From Setoptus koraiensis (taxonomy: Eukaryota > Arthropoda), in NCBI GenBank assembly GCA_048013815.1, contig CM106586.1:2418001-2482000 (forward strand): a DNA stretch of 64,000 nt, in the 5' to 3' direction. Shown here in pieces: positions 1 through 10,980 of the stretch (the stretch's first letter is position 1; each line of letters begins with the position of its first letter). The notes below the pieces were generated by a model. That model did no database searches. It saw only the letters and a program-made list of their open reading frames with translations, and had not been told where the DNA came from. The position numbers and the translations under genes were made by a program.

Positions 1-710
1 CAAAAGGCTGTGCTCATGAGCGAGAAAGTGAATGGAATTGAGCATCCGCAAACTATCACAGAATATACTCACTTAGCTCTATATTGTTTCGCAAATGGAC
101 AAGTGACAACTGCTCTCAAGTTACTCTATCGTGCACGATACTTATTGCTGCTAGTATGCGGCGAAAACCACCCTGAAATGGCCGTTTTAGATGTAAGTAT
201 ACGAATCTACGAAATTCAGGAAATATTTCTACCAAGCCACGCTTGATTCTCATTGTCGTTCTTCCCATCTATATCGTACAGAGCAACATTGGCCTGATAC
301 TTCATGCTGTTTGTGAGTACGATTTATCGTTCAGATTCCTGAAGAATGCCTTGAAGCTGAATATTGATTTCTATGGACCGAAGAGTATGAAAGTAGCCGT
401 CAATTATCACTTGGTTGCACGAACTCAATCTTGCACTGGGGACTTCCGAGGTGCATTGCAAAACGAAAAAGAAACCTATGCCATATATCGACAGACTTTG
501 GGCCCTGAGCATGAGAAGACCAAGGAGAGCTCTGAGTGCTTGCGCCATCTTACTGCACAGGCGGTGGTTTTAGCCAGAAAACTCAATGATATGCATCAAG
601 GAAACACAAACCCATTCATACCGCCCATAAACATTCAAAGGCCTTCAATGAGCTCAGTTCTTGAGATGCTTAATATTATCAATGGTATATTGTATCTTCC
701 CGTATCATAG
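1..710 (+). CDS. CLUH: Clustered mitochondria protein (CLUH/Clu), C-terminal end, partial
   Basis: The last two exons of CLUH, a cytosolic RNA-binding protein that governs mRNAs for mitochondrial proteins and mitochondrial distribution. The exon at 1-192 is open at the window edge and is followed by an 89-bp intron (GTAAGT donor at 193, AG ending at 281). The last exon is 282-710. The joined frame is phase 0 and reads ...[16 protein letters not shown]. Recognisable CLUH tetratricopeptide-region blocks include [61 protein letters not shown], then the conserved terminal block [16 protein letters not shown]. The protein stops two residues after this block, so it lacks the charged tail that vertebrate CLUH carries. 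The N-terminal Clu domains lie upstream of the window. Confidence 0.93.
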
Positions 711-1344
711 ATTCAACAAACAGTTGCCGAATCAAATTCTCTTCCGGGCCCAGGATTAATCGTGTTGATCAATATATCAGAAAACTATTCGTAACAAGCT
801 TAAGCTCTCAAAATTTATTTTCGACATACCTCAAGACCTAGATCTACAATAATATATTTCTTTTGAATTTCGGAGAAACTATTTACACACAATCACACAC
901 AGAACTAAGCAAATTTCTAGTTAAGAGTAGAAAGATTTATAAATGTATATAAATACGCATATACATCAAGATAGAAAGGTATCATATGGCATTAGTGTTT
1001 GTTAGTCCCAAGTTAGTTCTGAGGAAAATTGATAGATTTAAATTAAAGATTTATACAAGTTAGAATCAGTTTATATATCATAGATTAGAGCCTTTGTTAG
1101 TCAACTAGCATTGATTAATCCTTCTCTGTTCGCCCAAAAGGCATAATTATAACTTGTTATTTGTTTTTGGCAAGGTGCCAATACTTTCTATTCGCAGGAA
1201 TGCCTAGTTCACTTTAGCGTTTAGAGTACTATAGAGTATACAAGCAACAATTGAGCTCCATATAGTCTGCGTATCTCGTCTGGTAAAATCTTGGAGTCCA
1301 CCGTTATACAATGGTATTCGACTTGTTACATCTAGTTATTATGC

Positions 1345-1350
1345 AATAAA
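1345..1350 (+). terminator. Poly(A) signal AATAAA of CLUH
   Basis: A canonical AATAAA about 635 nt after the CLUH stop codon. The 3' UTR region 711-1344 is AT-rich and shows no other gene. It lies only about 55 nt before the start codon of the next gene on the same strand. Confidence 0.5.
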
Positions 1351-1404
1351 TATTAGATACCTTGATAGTGTCCAAAAATGAAACTATAGTTATTATACAT
1401 CGAA

Positions 1405-4400
1405 ATGATACCAACTCAATATTTCGCACTGGTCTCTATAGTAGCGGCGCTGCCTCTTCATGCATTGCCATTGGACGTGGAGGAAATAAAAATAGGTGCC
1501 ATTATGAAAGATGAATCCCTGAAGGAATCTTTAGACAGAGCTATCGCCAGAGTCAATGCAGATTCCTCCGTTTTGTTTGGCATAAAATTGATTTCAATCG
1601 TGGAATTCATAGATTCGGAGAATAGTTATCAAGCTTCTAAAGCAGGTGAGTGGAATCCTTTTTTAATCGACCTATTATTATTCTTCTGAATGACATGCTT
1701 TAGCAATGTTATATTCCTTGATCAATTTCTTGATTTTTTTATTTAATTGCAGTTTGCAAACTACTCGAACAGCGTGTTTGGGCAGTTATTGGGCCTCAAT
1801 CAATGCAACTGACTCCAATTATCCAGGCAATAACAGCCAATTATCATATACCTTTTATATCGATTGATTGGCAGCCTTTCTCGGTTTACCAAGGCGAAAA
1901 TTCTTCCACTTCTGCAAGTTCTCCTCGGCGCCAATCCTCAAGACAGATGGCTTATGATTCGATGATAGGATTGTCACATATGTCGGCAATACAGAATTTC
2001 AGTATTAATTTCTATCCACAAGCCGATCAGTTAAGCTTGGCTTATTTAGATCTCATCAAATACAAAGGATGGAAAAGTTTCGCTCTGATTTTTGATTCAA
2101 CCGAGGATCTCATAAAGGTTAAAGACATTTATCAGGTTACATTCGCGGACACTAATATTTTAATTCATAACATGGACATAAGTGGCGACTACATGGAATC
2201 TCTGCCCGAAACACAATCACCCAAGAGTGTAATGGGTTTGGACGGTACCTCAGGAATAGAAGGTGACGAAATGAGATTCAAAGAGTTTGAAGGCGGCACA
2301 AGGAATCCCGGTAAAGTGTTGTCTTATCAGAAATTAATGAAAGACATGCGGAAGAAGGGAGTAGAGAATGTTGTTTTAAGTGTTCCTTCGAACAAGATTT
2401 ACAAGCTTCTCAAGGAGGCAGCAAGAGTGGGCCTTTTGTCTGTATATAACGACTACATAATAGCAAATTTAGATGTACACACTTTAAATTTGTCTTCATT
2501 TCAGCCATTGCTAACTAACATATCTGGCTATACGATGTTGGACCCTGGTGGTCAACAGATTGGTCTTGTTGACAAAGCTTGGATAGGTGGTAGGCCGCCT
2601 CCAACTCCCAAACAGGTCATGTCCACGGACAATGGTCTGATAAATGACGCCATTTCATTATTGACATTGAGCATGGACGAGATGATCAATGATTCTAAGA
2701 GGAACTATCCAATTACAGAACCGATGGTTTCGTGCAAGAATCAACAAGTTTTCTGGGATTACGGTTTGGAATTAATGGATAGCATGAAGAAGACAGAGAG
2801 ACATGGCGGTTACACTGGCGATTTGCGTTTCAATCAGTATGGTGAACGGCATGACTTCGATTTAGAATATGTCATCTACAAGAGTAATGGATTCAATAAG
2901 GCAGCCACATGGAATACACACAATCGATTGGGCGATATGGCAAAGCATACCGATGATTTTGGTTTGCAGGCAATTAGGAACAAAACATTAAAAGTCACCA
3001 TTGCAAGAACTCCACCTTACGTAATGTTCAAACAGGATCATGAACAATTAGAAGGCAACGCAAAATACGAAGGCTATTGCATTGATCTGTTAAATTTATT
3101 GGCGGGGAAATTGGGTTTTAAGTTTGTTGTGAAGGAGGTAGCCGATGGACAGTATGGAAAGATACAGAATGGCTCGTGGACGGGCATGATTCGAGAATTA
3201 TTGGATTGGGAGGCCGATCTGGCCATCGTTGATCTGACCATCACCAAGGAGCGTCAGTCGGCTGTTGATTTCACGCATCCGTTCATGACGCTTGGCATAG
3301 CCATCATGTTCAAGAAGCCCAAAATGGAGGAGGCTGAACTATTTAGTTTCTTGATGCCCTTTTCCACCGAAGTTTGGCTATCAATGTGGAGTGCATATGT
3401 GGGCGTCAGTATGCTGTTATGGATAATATCACGTTTATCTCCGCACGAGTGGATAAATCCGCACCCCTGTTTTGACAACCCCGACGAATCAGATTTAGAG
3501 AACGAACTGCACAGTGTCGGCGCGAGCCTCTGGTTTACTATTGGTAGTCTTATGCAACAAGGCTCGGATTTGGCACCTAGATCGCCAAGTGTCCGAGCCA
3601 TGGCGTCGGTTTGGTATTTTTTCACATTGATCTTAATATCGTCGTATACGGCCAATTTCGCGGCCTTTCTCACCGCGTCGCGAATGCAATCGCCAATAGA
3701 GAGCGCTGAGGATTTGTCTAAGCAGACGAAAATCAATTATGGTTGCAAAACGGACGGTTCCACTCAGGCCTTCTTTGCCTCGTCCAATCATTCCACATAT
3801 AGACGAATGTGGAATTTTATGGAATCAAAGAAGCACGAGGGTGTCTTCCCCAAGAGCAACAACAAAGGAATTGAGTTAGTGAAGAAGGGCAACTATGCCT
3901 TCTTGATGGAATCGACAACCATAGATTACATAGTTCAGCGAGATTGCGAGCTAACCCAAATCGGTGGTCTGCTGGACCACAAAGGCTACGGAATCGCTCT
4001 GAGAAAGCGATCACCTTTTAGAGCGCCATTGTCTAAGGCAATAGTGGAGCTGAACGAGGATGGTATATTGCAAGATTTAAAAGCCAAATGGTGGGAAATA
4101 GAGAACGGATGTGTTTACGAGAAGGAGTCGTCGTTGGCCACCTCAGAACTGGGCATAGATAAGGTGGGTGGTGTATTTGTTGTTTTGGCTGTTGGTGTTG
4201 CGGTGGCTTGCTTTGCGGCTCTATTGGAGTTTGTATGGAAATCACTAAAGACAAGTCGCACAGAGCGTAGTTCATTGTGGAATTTATTTTGGGAAGAGAT
4301 ATTGCGATTCATCAAATGTGGCCCATCAAAAAGACCTGCACCTAACACAGTGGGCAATTCAGGCGCCATGCGCAGCACATCACAACCATCTATACGCTCA

Positions 4401-4652
4401 ATGACAAACTCGTTGAATCAAATAAATCCGTTACTTTATGGCACTGCAGCTGTAGCCCCAAATCTGCAAGCTAATCACTTGAAGAACCTGAATTATCGGT
4501 CTTCTGATGCCGACTATCGCAACAGAACGTTCGACAGCAATCCAAACACTGCTCATCAGTACTACAATCACAACATCAACAACAACAATGCCCTAGAGTA
4601 TGATGCCAATCAATTCAATCAAGACATTGATCTCAATATTCATAACAGATAG
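1405..4652 (+). CDS. Kainate-type ionotropic glutamate receptor subunit
   Basis: A glutamate-gated cation channel subunit of the postsynaptic or neuronal membrane. Exons are 1405-1645 and 1753-4652; the 107-bp intron splits a Val codon. The product is 1046 aa. The start ATG has an in-frame TAG just upstream and is followed by a signal peptide (residues 1-21). Order: amino-terminal domain (about 25-480), ligand-binding S1 from about 493 (TPPYVMFK; DLTITKER with the ligand-contacting Arg at about 581), M1 about 621-642, pore loop GSLMQQG with Gln at the Q/R site (about 683), M3 SYTANFAAFLT (711-721), S2 with LMESTTIDY (binding Glu about 800), M4 about 885-909, then an Asn-rich cytoplasmic tail. 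The DLT motif is, from memory, common in invertebrate kainate receptors. Oddity: the near-invariant SYTANLAAF has Phe in place of Leu. Confidence 0.93.
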
Positions 4653-6146
4653 ATTCTTTGGATACAGTGCAACAATCAATCCTCAGTTGCCAAGGGGCCT
4701 TTGCGACAAATTTTGATATCGTCATGCGATGAACAGCAAGTGTATTTGCTTGCTCAACAATGTCACCTCAAATAACGCATGGTCTGTGAGGACCGCCATC
4801 TTAATTGATCTCTGATTGTATCAAACTCAAATAGAAATAGATTATTATCAGTGTGTAGAGCTTTGCTAGTTTTAACGAGCTCGTTGGCGTGCGCATCCTC
4901 ATGAATCTATGCTGTTGGACGGACGGAAAACCATTTAGTCTTGGTTTCACTTTATTGGACAATTACAAGAACCAAATTTAAGTGGTGCCCTGCTATGGAC
5001 ATTACTCTGACAGCACCTATGATTTGAAAAGTCATTTCCATCATCATCATCATTGCAGCTCTCAATCATAGGTTGATAGCTATTTTATAAAAAACGAAAA
5101 AGTTTGAACCCAATCAATTACAGTGAGAGCGTATGTCACAGTTACAATGCTCACTAGATGACAAGATCACTATCGATATCATTAAGAGATCATTATCCTC
5201 TCGTCATAAGAGCACCGTCAATTGATAAAAATAATGACCATGGATTATAGAGCCATACCATGGCACACATAAGACTAATAGTAAACTAGGAAATTTGTGG
5301 CGATACATCATATGATATATAGCCTCAAATGACAGGTAGTAGTAGAACAAAATGACAAAAAGTTCCTATCTGTGGTGTGCCAACCAAGTCCAATCAATCG
5401 CTTGATATATGAGTGTTCAGAGGGATAGTGTTTTGCATCATTCGTTCATTCATACTGTTTCACCATGTTTGATTGCAAAATCAAAGAAAAACAACAAACA
5501 CAATCAAAGCTTTTACCACAAGAGTTGATTTATAAGCGATCAAAGAACCAAGAATTTGTAACTGTAGATCAGGTATGGATAAGATTGGATTTCTGGGCAG
5601 TCAGCAAACCTAGATGGCTGGCCCATTAATAAATCAACAGTCAACGACTGTATAAATCATCCTTCGTTGGACTCTGAAATATCTGTGTAGTTATTACCAA
5701 TGCTACTAATGTCTTTGGTATCGCTTATTACCTTTGGTATATTGGTCAACTATCAATATATAGATTACCTTTTATAGATAAATTGCTCTCTTAAAAAGAA
5801 GAAAAAACTTTTTTTCACCGTTACACTCAGCCAGTGTCACCCTTCAAATGATTAGATATGTATTATTGAAATCGAGATTCAAAGAAATAAGAATAATATT
5901 CCAATGCTTTAGGCAGTGTGAATATATGTATACATATATGTAATAAGCTTTTGCTATTGTATCATTAACTTTATTTAATATTAATAATAATGGTAGTGCA
6001 TTAATTAGTCATTTTATTTTAGAATTAAAGCCTTCATATTACTATTCGATGAGACAACTTGAATGAAATGCATGATAATTGTCAACGATAATTGTGAACC
6101 ATTATCATTCGATAAGACGACATGTTTGTGAAGTTTGAGTGAAGTG
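4653..6146. other. Convergent 3' intergenic region
   Basis: The stop codons of the receptor (+) and the RA-domain gene (-) face each other. A plus-strand AATAAA lies at 5628-5633. Minus-strand AATAAA motifs (TTTATT on the plus strand) lie at 5970-5975 and 6013-6018. The rest is AT-rich and holds no ORF I would defend; it is probably mostly the two 3' UTRs. Confidence 0.5.
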
Positions 6147-8531
6147 TTAATTGCCAATTGTGGACAAGTTATATAATGATCTTGGTACAATAACTGGTGG
6201 TGTTGTCGAAACAGTTGGCTCTGTTGGTACGGTCTCGTCAGATAGATTCTCGTATGCACTCGCATTGGGTGGCTGTTTGAATTCGTCTCTAGATGAACAG
6301 TATATATATGGCTGATAAACCATCAATACTTGTTTGTTGGTAACATCATGACCTTTTGATAGTGATCCGGTCATGCTTGTGGCTCGGTTTTCTTGGTTGT
6401 TTGCAAACAAATCTTTTGTAGACGACATTTTACTGTTATCTGTTGCCGCGCTGATCAGGTCGTTATCGTTGGAATTGTTGTTGTTGTCAGTGTTGGTGTC
6501 GCGATTGCAATCAACATTAAAATTTTTCTGCTGACCATCGCTAGATTCGTTATCATTTACTTTTTCGCTCAATGATATATTTTCATACAATTCTATGCCA
6601 TTCCTAAAGACATTTCTAGGGTTCTTCATAGGTGCAACAGGACATATTCTATTTAAGTCATCATCGTTGTTAGACTTATTTGTTGTTAAACCAACGATCT
6701 CATTAATTGGTGGTGATTCTACATCTAGCACAACTTTATGACTTAGAATATCTATGTTATTATTATTGCCATCTGTATGATTTTTCCACGCATGAGTGAA
6801 GCCAGAATTTCTTCTCACTTGTTCGTAGTGACTTATATTCGTACGAACATTACTACCACTGTCACAAACACTATTTCGTTCTTTATCATCATCTAAAATT
6901 AAACTCAATTTATCCAGATCATCAATTAATTGCTCCTGGCTATAATGACGATAGTTGTAATGGGCAAGACGGTTATTTTGTTGATGATTGTAATGTGGTG
7001 TAAAATGATGATGATGATGGTGCGTTTGGTGGTTTCCCTCTGGTTTGGTAGACCAGCTATTGTGATAAATACGAAAGTTACTAACCTTGAATGTGGCATC
7101 AGATGAGTTATCAACAATTTGTTGACCATTCAACTTTAGCAATCTATCGTACGATTTAAGTTGTTGCTCTTCTTTTCTCACTAACTTTATAATTAATTCA
7201 GCCTTAACCGTAGAAGCATTTTTACGTTGACCTGTAGACGATTCAGCTGAGCCCTTATTGAGTTTTGAATATCTGTCGTCATAATTACTACTATTTATCG
7301 ATTCAAGATCATCAACTAGACTCTGGTGTACCTCAAGTAGATATTCGTCATTTCTCAGAACACGCTTATAGTTGGTTGCCTCACACACTTCGATCAATTC
7401 GAATTGATCGGCTGTAGATGAACGTGATGATTTACTGGTAAGCGATGCTGTATCCGAGTCTCTACTTTGACTAGAAGTATCTGAGCCTAGATTATGATGC
7501 AAATTTAAACAATTCATCAGCAACTCAATAGTCTCTTCAACTGTTGTCTGGGTAGATAATGACAGAGATTTATATAAAGAGTCACTGACAACATCAGAAC
7601 AATAAATTTTGACTAGTGCCCCATTCTTCATCAACAGAGTGAATCTAATATCATTATGAGGTGGATTCGAGCAGCATGATTGCAATAATGCCGGACAAGA
7701 ATCGTTGCCTAATATCATTACGCTCTTGACAGGTATGCCTTCTTTTTTTATCCATCTCTCTAAAGTGAGGTAGAATAAGTTTGGATCTCTATGACGCAAA
7801 CGGAACTTTTTCAAGAGCATTCTTACGACCTGACTACTTTTCGTCTGATTATCTACAGGCAGTGTGATGTATTCCACATCTTGACAGAGGGTCTGAGCGT
7901 AAACTTTAATGATAACCTTAGGTGGCGGCTTATAGAGACTCTCGGGAAAATAGCTTGTGGACGCTAATTTGGTCTGGTTGTGTAGCTGCTTCTGACGTTG
8001 ATAAGTCCAATATTGGCCAACAGAAACCGGTGCTTTGGTTAGTGGCGGTGAAGAAGATCTCCATTGCTGATGAGATGGCGTATCACCATTAGAGTGATGA
8101 TGGACTGGTGAAATTACGTTGCAGGAAGTTCGTGGAGCTGGAATCGGCGATGATTTTGATGCATCGTGATTTTCTGTTTTAGATGGGCTGTTTTCTTGTA
8201 ACAACTTTTGTAGTCGCTTGTGTCTTACAGGTGGTACAGGTGGTGATGGTGTTGTTCGTTGTTGGGAATTGTCGTGATTTAAGATTTTTTCGATTCCGGA
8301 GCTTAAGTTGGTGAACCTCAGCTCTAGGTTGTTAGGTTGGAAGGAAGGCTCGTTGGATTTTGAAGAATTTGAACTTGTAGACGAGAATGACGAATTTGCA
8401 GAGATTGAAGATGCGAAAGAGGCAATTGATGGGGGTGGTGAAGGAAAACACATGGGAAGCGGTGAAGACGAATTGGAGCTATCCAAGGACAATTTGTAAC
8501 CGTTTCTCGAGGAACTATTATGTTTCATCAT
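6147..8531 (-). CDS. Protein with two Ras-association (RA) domains, Rau-like
   Basis: A single-exon ORF of 794 aa starting with two Met codons. The N-terminal 200 residues are Ser/Pro-rich and contain a class II SH3-binding motif (PVPPVRHKR, about residue 98). RA domain 1 spans about 204-290 (KVIIKVYAQTL...SQVVRMLLKKF...FYLTLERW) and RA domain 2 about 295-405 (DIRFTLLMKNGALVKIYCSD...FELIEVCEATNYKRVLRNDEYLLEVHQ). The C-terminal half is disordered, with Asn- and His-rich runs and no domain I recognise. Two adjacent RA domains without kinase, GEF or PDZ parts recall Drosophila Rau, which sustains Ras signalling downstream of receptor tyrosine kinases. That assignment is inference; a RASSF- or afadin-related protein is the alternative. 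RA domains bind GTP-loaded Ras or Rap. Confidence 0.75.
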   Translation of the reverse strand: MMKHNSSSRNGYKLSLDSSNSSSPLPMCFPSPPPSIASFASSISANSSFSSTSSNSSKSNEPSFQPNNLELRFTNLSSGIEKILNHDNSQQRTTPSPPVPPVRHKRLQKLLQENSPSKTENHDASKSSPIPAPRTSCNVISPVHHHSNGDTPSHQQWRSSSPPLTKAPVSVGQYWTYQRQKQLHNQTKLASTSYFPESLYKPPPKVIIKVYAQTLCQDVEYITLPVDNQTKSSQVVRMLLKKFRLRHRDPNLFYLTLERWIKKEGIPVKSVMILGNDSCPALLQSCCSNPPHNDIRFTLLMKNGALVKIYCSDVVSDSLYKSLSLSTQTTVEETIELLMNCLNLHHNLGSDTSSQSRDSDTASLTSKSSRSSTADQFELIEVCEATNYKRVLRNDEYLLEVHQSLVDDLESINSSNYDDRYSKLNKGSAESSTGQRKNASTVKAELIIKLVRKEEQQLKSYDRLLKLNGQQIVDNSSDATFKVSNFRIYHNSWSTKPEGNHQTHHHHHHFTPHYNHQQNNRLAHYNYRHYSQEQLIDDLDKLSLILDDDKERNSVCDSGSNVRTNISHYEQVRRNSGFTHAWKNHTDGNNNNIDILSHKVVLDVESPPINEIVGLTTNKSNNDDDLNRICPVAPMKNPRNVFRNGIELYENISLSEKVNDNESSDGQQKNFNVDCNRDTNTDNNNNSNDNDLISAATDNSKMSSTKDLFANNQENRATSMTGSLSKGHDVTNKQVLMVYQPYIYCSSRDEFKQPPNASAYENLSDETVPTEPTVSTTPPVIVPRSLYNLSTIGN

Positions 8532-10957
8532 AACTGTTGGTCGTTGATTGTTTTTTTCACTGCTATGTAAATTTGTATGTATATGTTTTCGACAATATTG
8601 TGATAATGTAGTTGGACATAATAGTTAGTAGTGGGTATTTCGTTTGTGATACTTGGCAGTTATTTTCAACGAGCTTAGAGTAATCTTGTATTGTGTTGCT
8701 ATTCGAAAGCTTGTCGTTGAATGTATCAGATGAATAGTTATAAAATCAACGATCAATGTTAATATGAGATGGTTGTTTTAGTTTATTTTTTCTTATCTTT
8801 TACTCTCTTCGGAGATCTCAATTTCAAATGTTTTTCAAGAATGCCGATTACTGCAAATTATCTCATTTGACTTTGTATCGAGAAATCTATCGCACGATGT
8901 AGCATGATTATGAAGATACTCTGAATGATTGCAGTGAAAAGTAGTAGAAACTAAGGTCATGTTGATCTTCGTCTGCTGTTGCTATCTTATTTGTTACTTG
9001 TGGTGTTGTTTTGTTTTCTAGTTTGTCTTTATATGACGACAAAGATGATTGTCTGTGGCAGTGTCAGATAGATGTGCAGTGATTTTACCAGACACTATTG
9101 AGATGCGCCGAAATAGTGAGAATGTGTATCATGGTGCCCGAGTGATTGTTGTCTTATAGTTGTTACATCCATTAACATTGGTCGATCATATCATAAAGTT
9201 TGCAAGTATCAATAATAATAAAGATGAGATAACGCCTGTGAAACGATTGTCTTTAAAGAAGATAGCATTCAAAGTGTGGTCGTTGAACAAGTGATATGGC
9301 AAACATTTGACTAACAATGATGGATGGAACAACAATGGTGATGTTTGTATGGACCTTGTGTGTCCTTGTTTTTTGTTGTTGTTGTTAGAATGTTTTAGCA
9401 AGACAGGGCGACGATAAGTATGCGAAATCTTCGGATGACTAATTTAAATTTTGCTAATCTAATAATGCAAACACGAACCTGAGCGATAATGGAAACAGAT
9501 TTAATTATGTTGTTGTTTAGTGTGCCTATGGGTGGTGTTGTGAATCGAAAAATTGTTTTTAACAATATTGGAGAGAGTGATTTACTTGTTGCACATCGCT
9601 GCTACCTTGAAAGGAATGATGGTTCTAGATTGTGCTCAGTCAGAGGGTGAGAGTTAATGCCTTTGGTATTACAGGTAGTGGCGTCTGTCTTTCTTTTTAT
9701 CTCGGTCTCTCCTTTCTAGACTGGTCTTGTCTTATTTTAAGCGAGTGTGTGTGCGCGCAGGTCTTGTCTTGTCATCTGCCTTGTTACTTTTCAATTTAAT
9801 TTCGATTGTTGTTGTAGTTGTTGCTGTTGTTTTTGAATAGCGGCCGTAGCAGTGATTGAGTGAGTGAGTGAGTGTGTAATAATAATAAGTTAGTTAGTTA
9901 GCTTGGTGTAGGGTTGCATAACAATTGTGTTGTGAGTGTGTGTGCTGGCAAGAGGCGATATGAGATGATGAGAGGATTGAGCAAACTTGATTTAGGTTTC
10001 TCTCTTTTTGTTCGCTTGTTAATTTGGTGAACTGCATTCGGTGATGATGATGCTGTTTGTGAAGGTGAGAGATCAAACCCAATGGTTGCTCGTCGTCTCT
10101 GCGACTCTGCGTTTCTCTATGCTGTGTTAGTGAGTGAGCTAATGTGCAACCCGTCAGTCTAAATATATTCCAATAGTAATAATAATAATTTCAATTGTAA
10201 TTATCTTGAGGTTGTATGTTGATAAATAGTAATAATAACAATAATAATAGTAATGATTGTAATGTTTGCCCTCGCAACTCTGATTGGTGTGATGAGGACG
10301 AGGATGACGATACGACTACGGGACTATCAATAATCGTAATGAAAATGATGTCTACAATGTGTACAACGCCTAAACAACTGGCCGTGTGTTTGACTTATTT
10401 AAATTAGCTGCGTTGGTCTACATTGAATATGATTCATTATTTTTATCATTGTATGAATAATAGTTGTCGCCCTGTTTGCTGGACCCTTTGCACTGGCAAG
10501 CAAGAATGGAACTGGCTCGAAGCGAACGAATGAATCACAACAACAGCAGAAGCAACAGCATGAGCGTCGAATGGCTGCACTCACAATTGTCGAACTGTTC
10601 TCTCGGTCTGTCTCTGTGTTTGCTCTGTCCTGCTCTCAACTTGAGTCTCGAACGACACACTGCTGTTGCTGCTGTGCCTGCTGTTGTGCACACAAAACTC
10701 ACTGCCCCTATTTTGGTATGCGTGCGCTAGTGTGTGTGTGTGTGTGTTTTTCCGTCTAAAAAATGTGCGCAGACTCAGCATGACAATGGCCAGTTCCGTG
10801 GAGACGGCCACTCATCCACGTGTTAATAGCTCTGTGCCAGGGTCGCTGTGCTGTGTGCTGCACAACCTCTGCCATGCAGCGTCCATTTAATAATTTATAT
10901 TGTTGTTGTCCATTTATATCCCATAAAAAACTCATCACACGAACGAACAGACACACA

Positions 10958-10980
10958 CAGACGTTCGTACGAACAGTCTG
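10958..10980. repeat. Short quasi-palindrome
   Basis: CAGAC, then the palindrome GTTCGTACGAAC, then one extra A, then GTCTG. It forms 11-bp arms with a single bulged base. It belongs to the hairpin class described in the findings. Confidence 0.6.
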
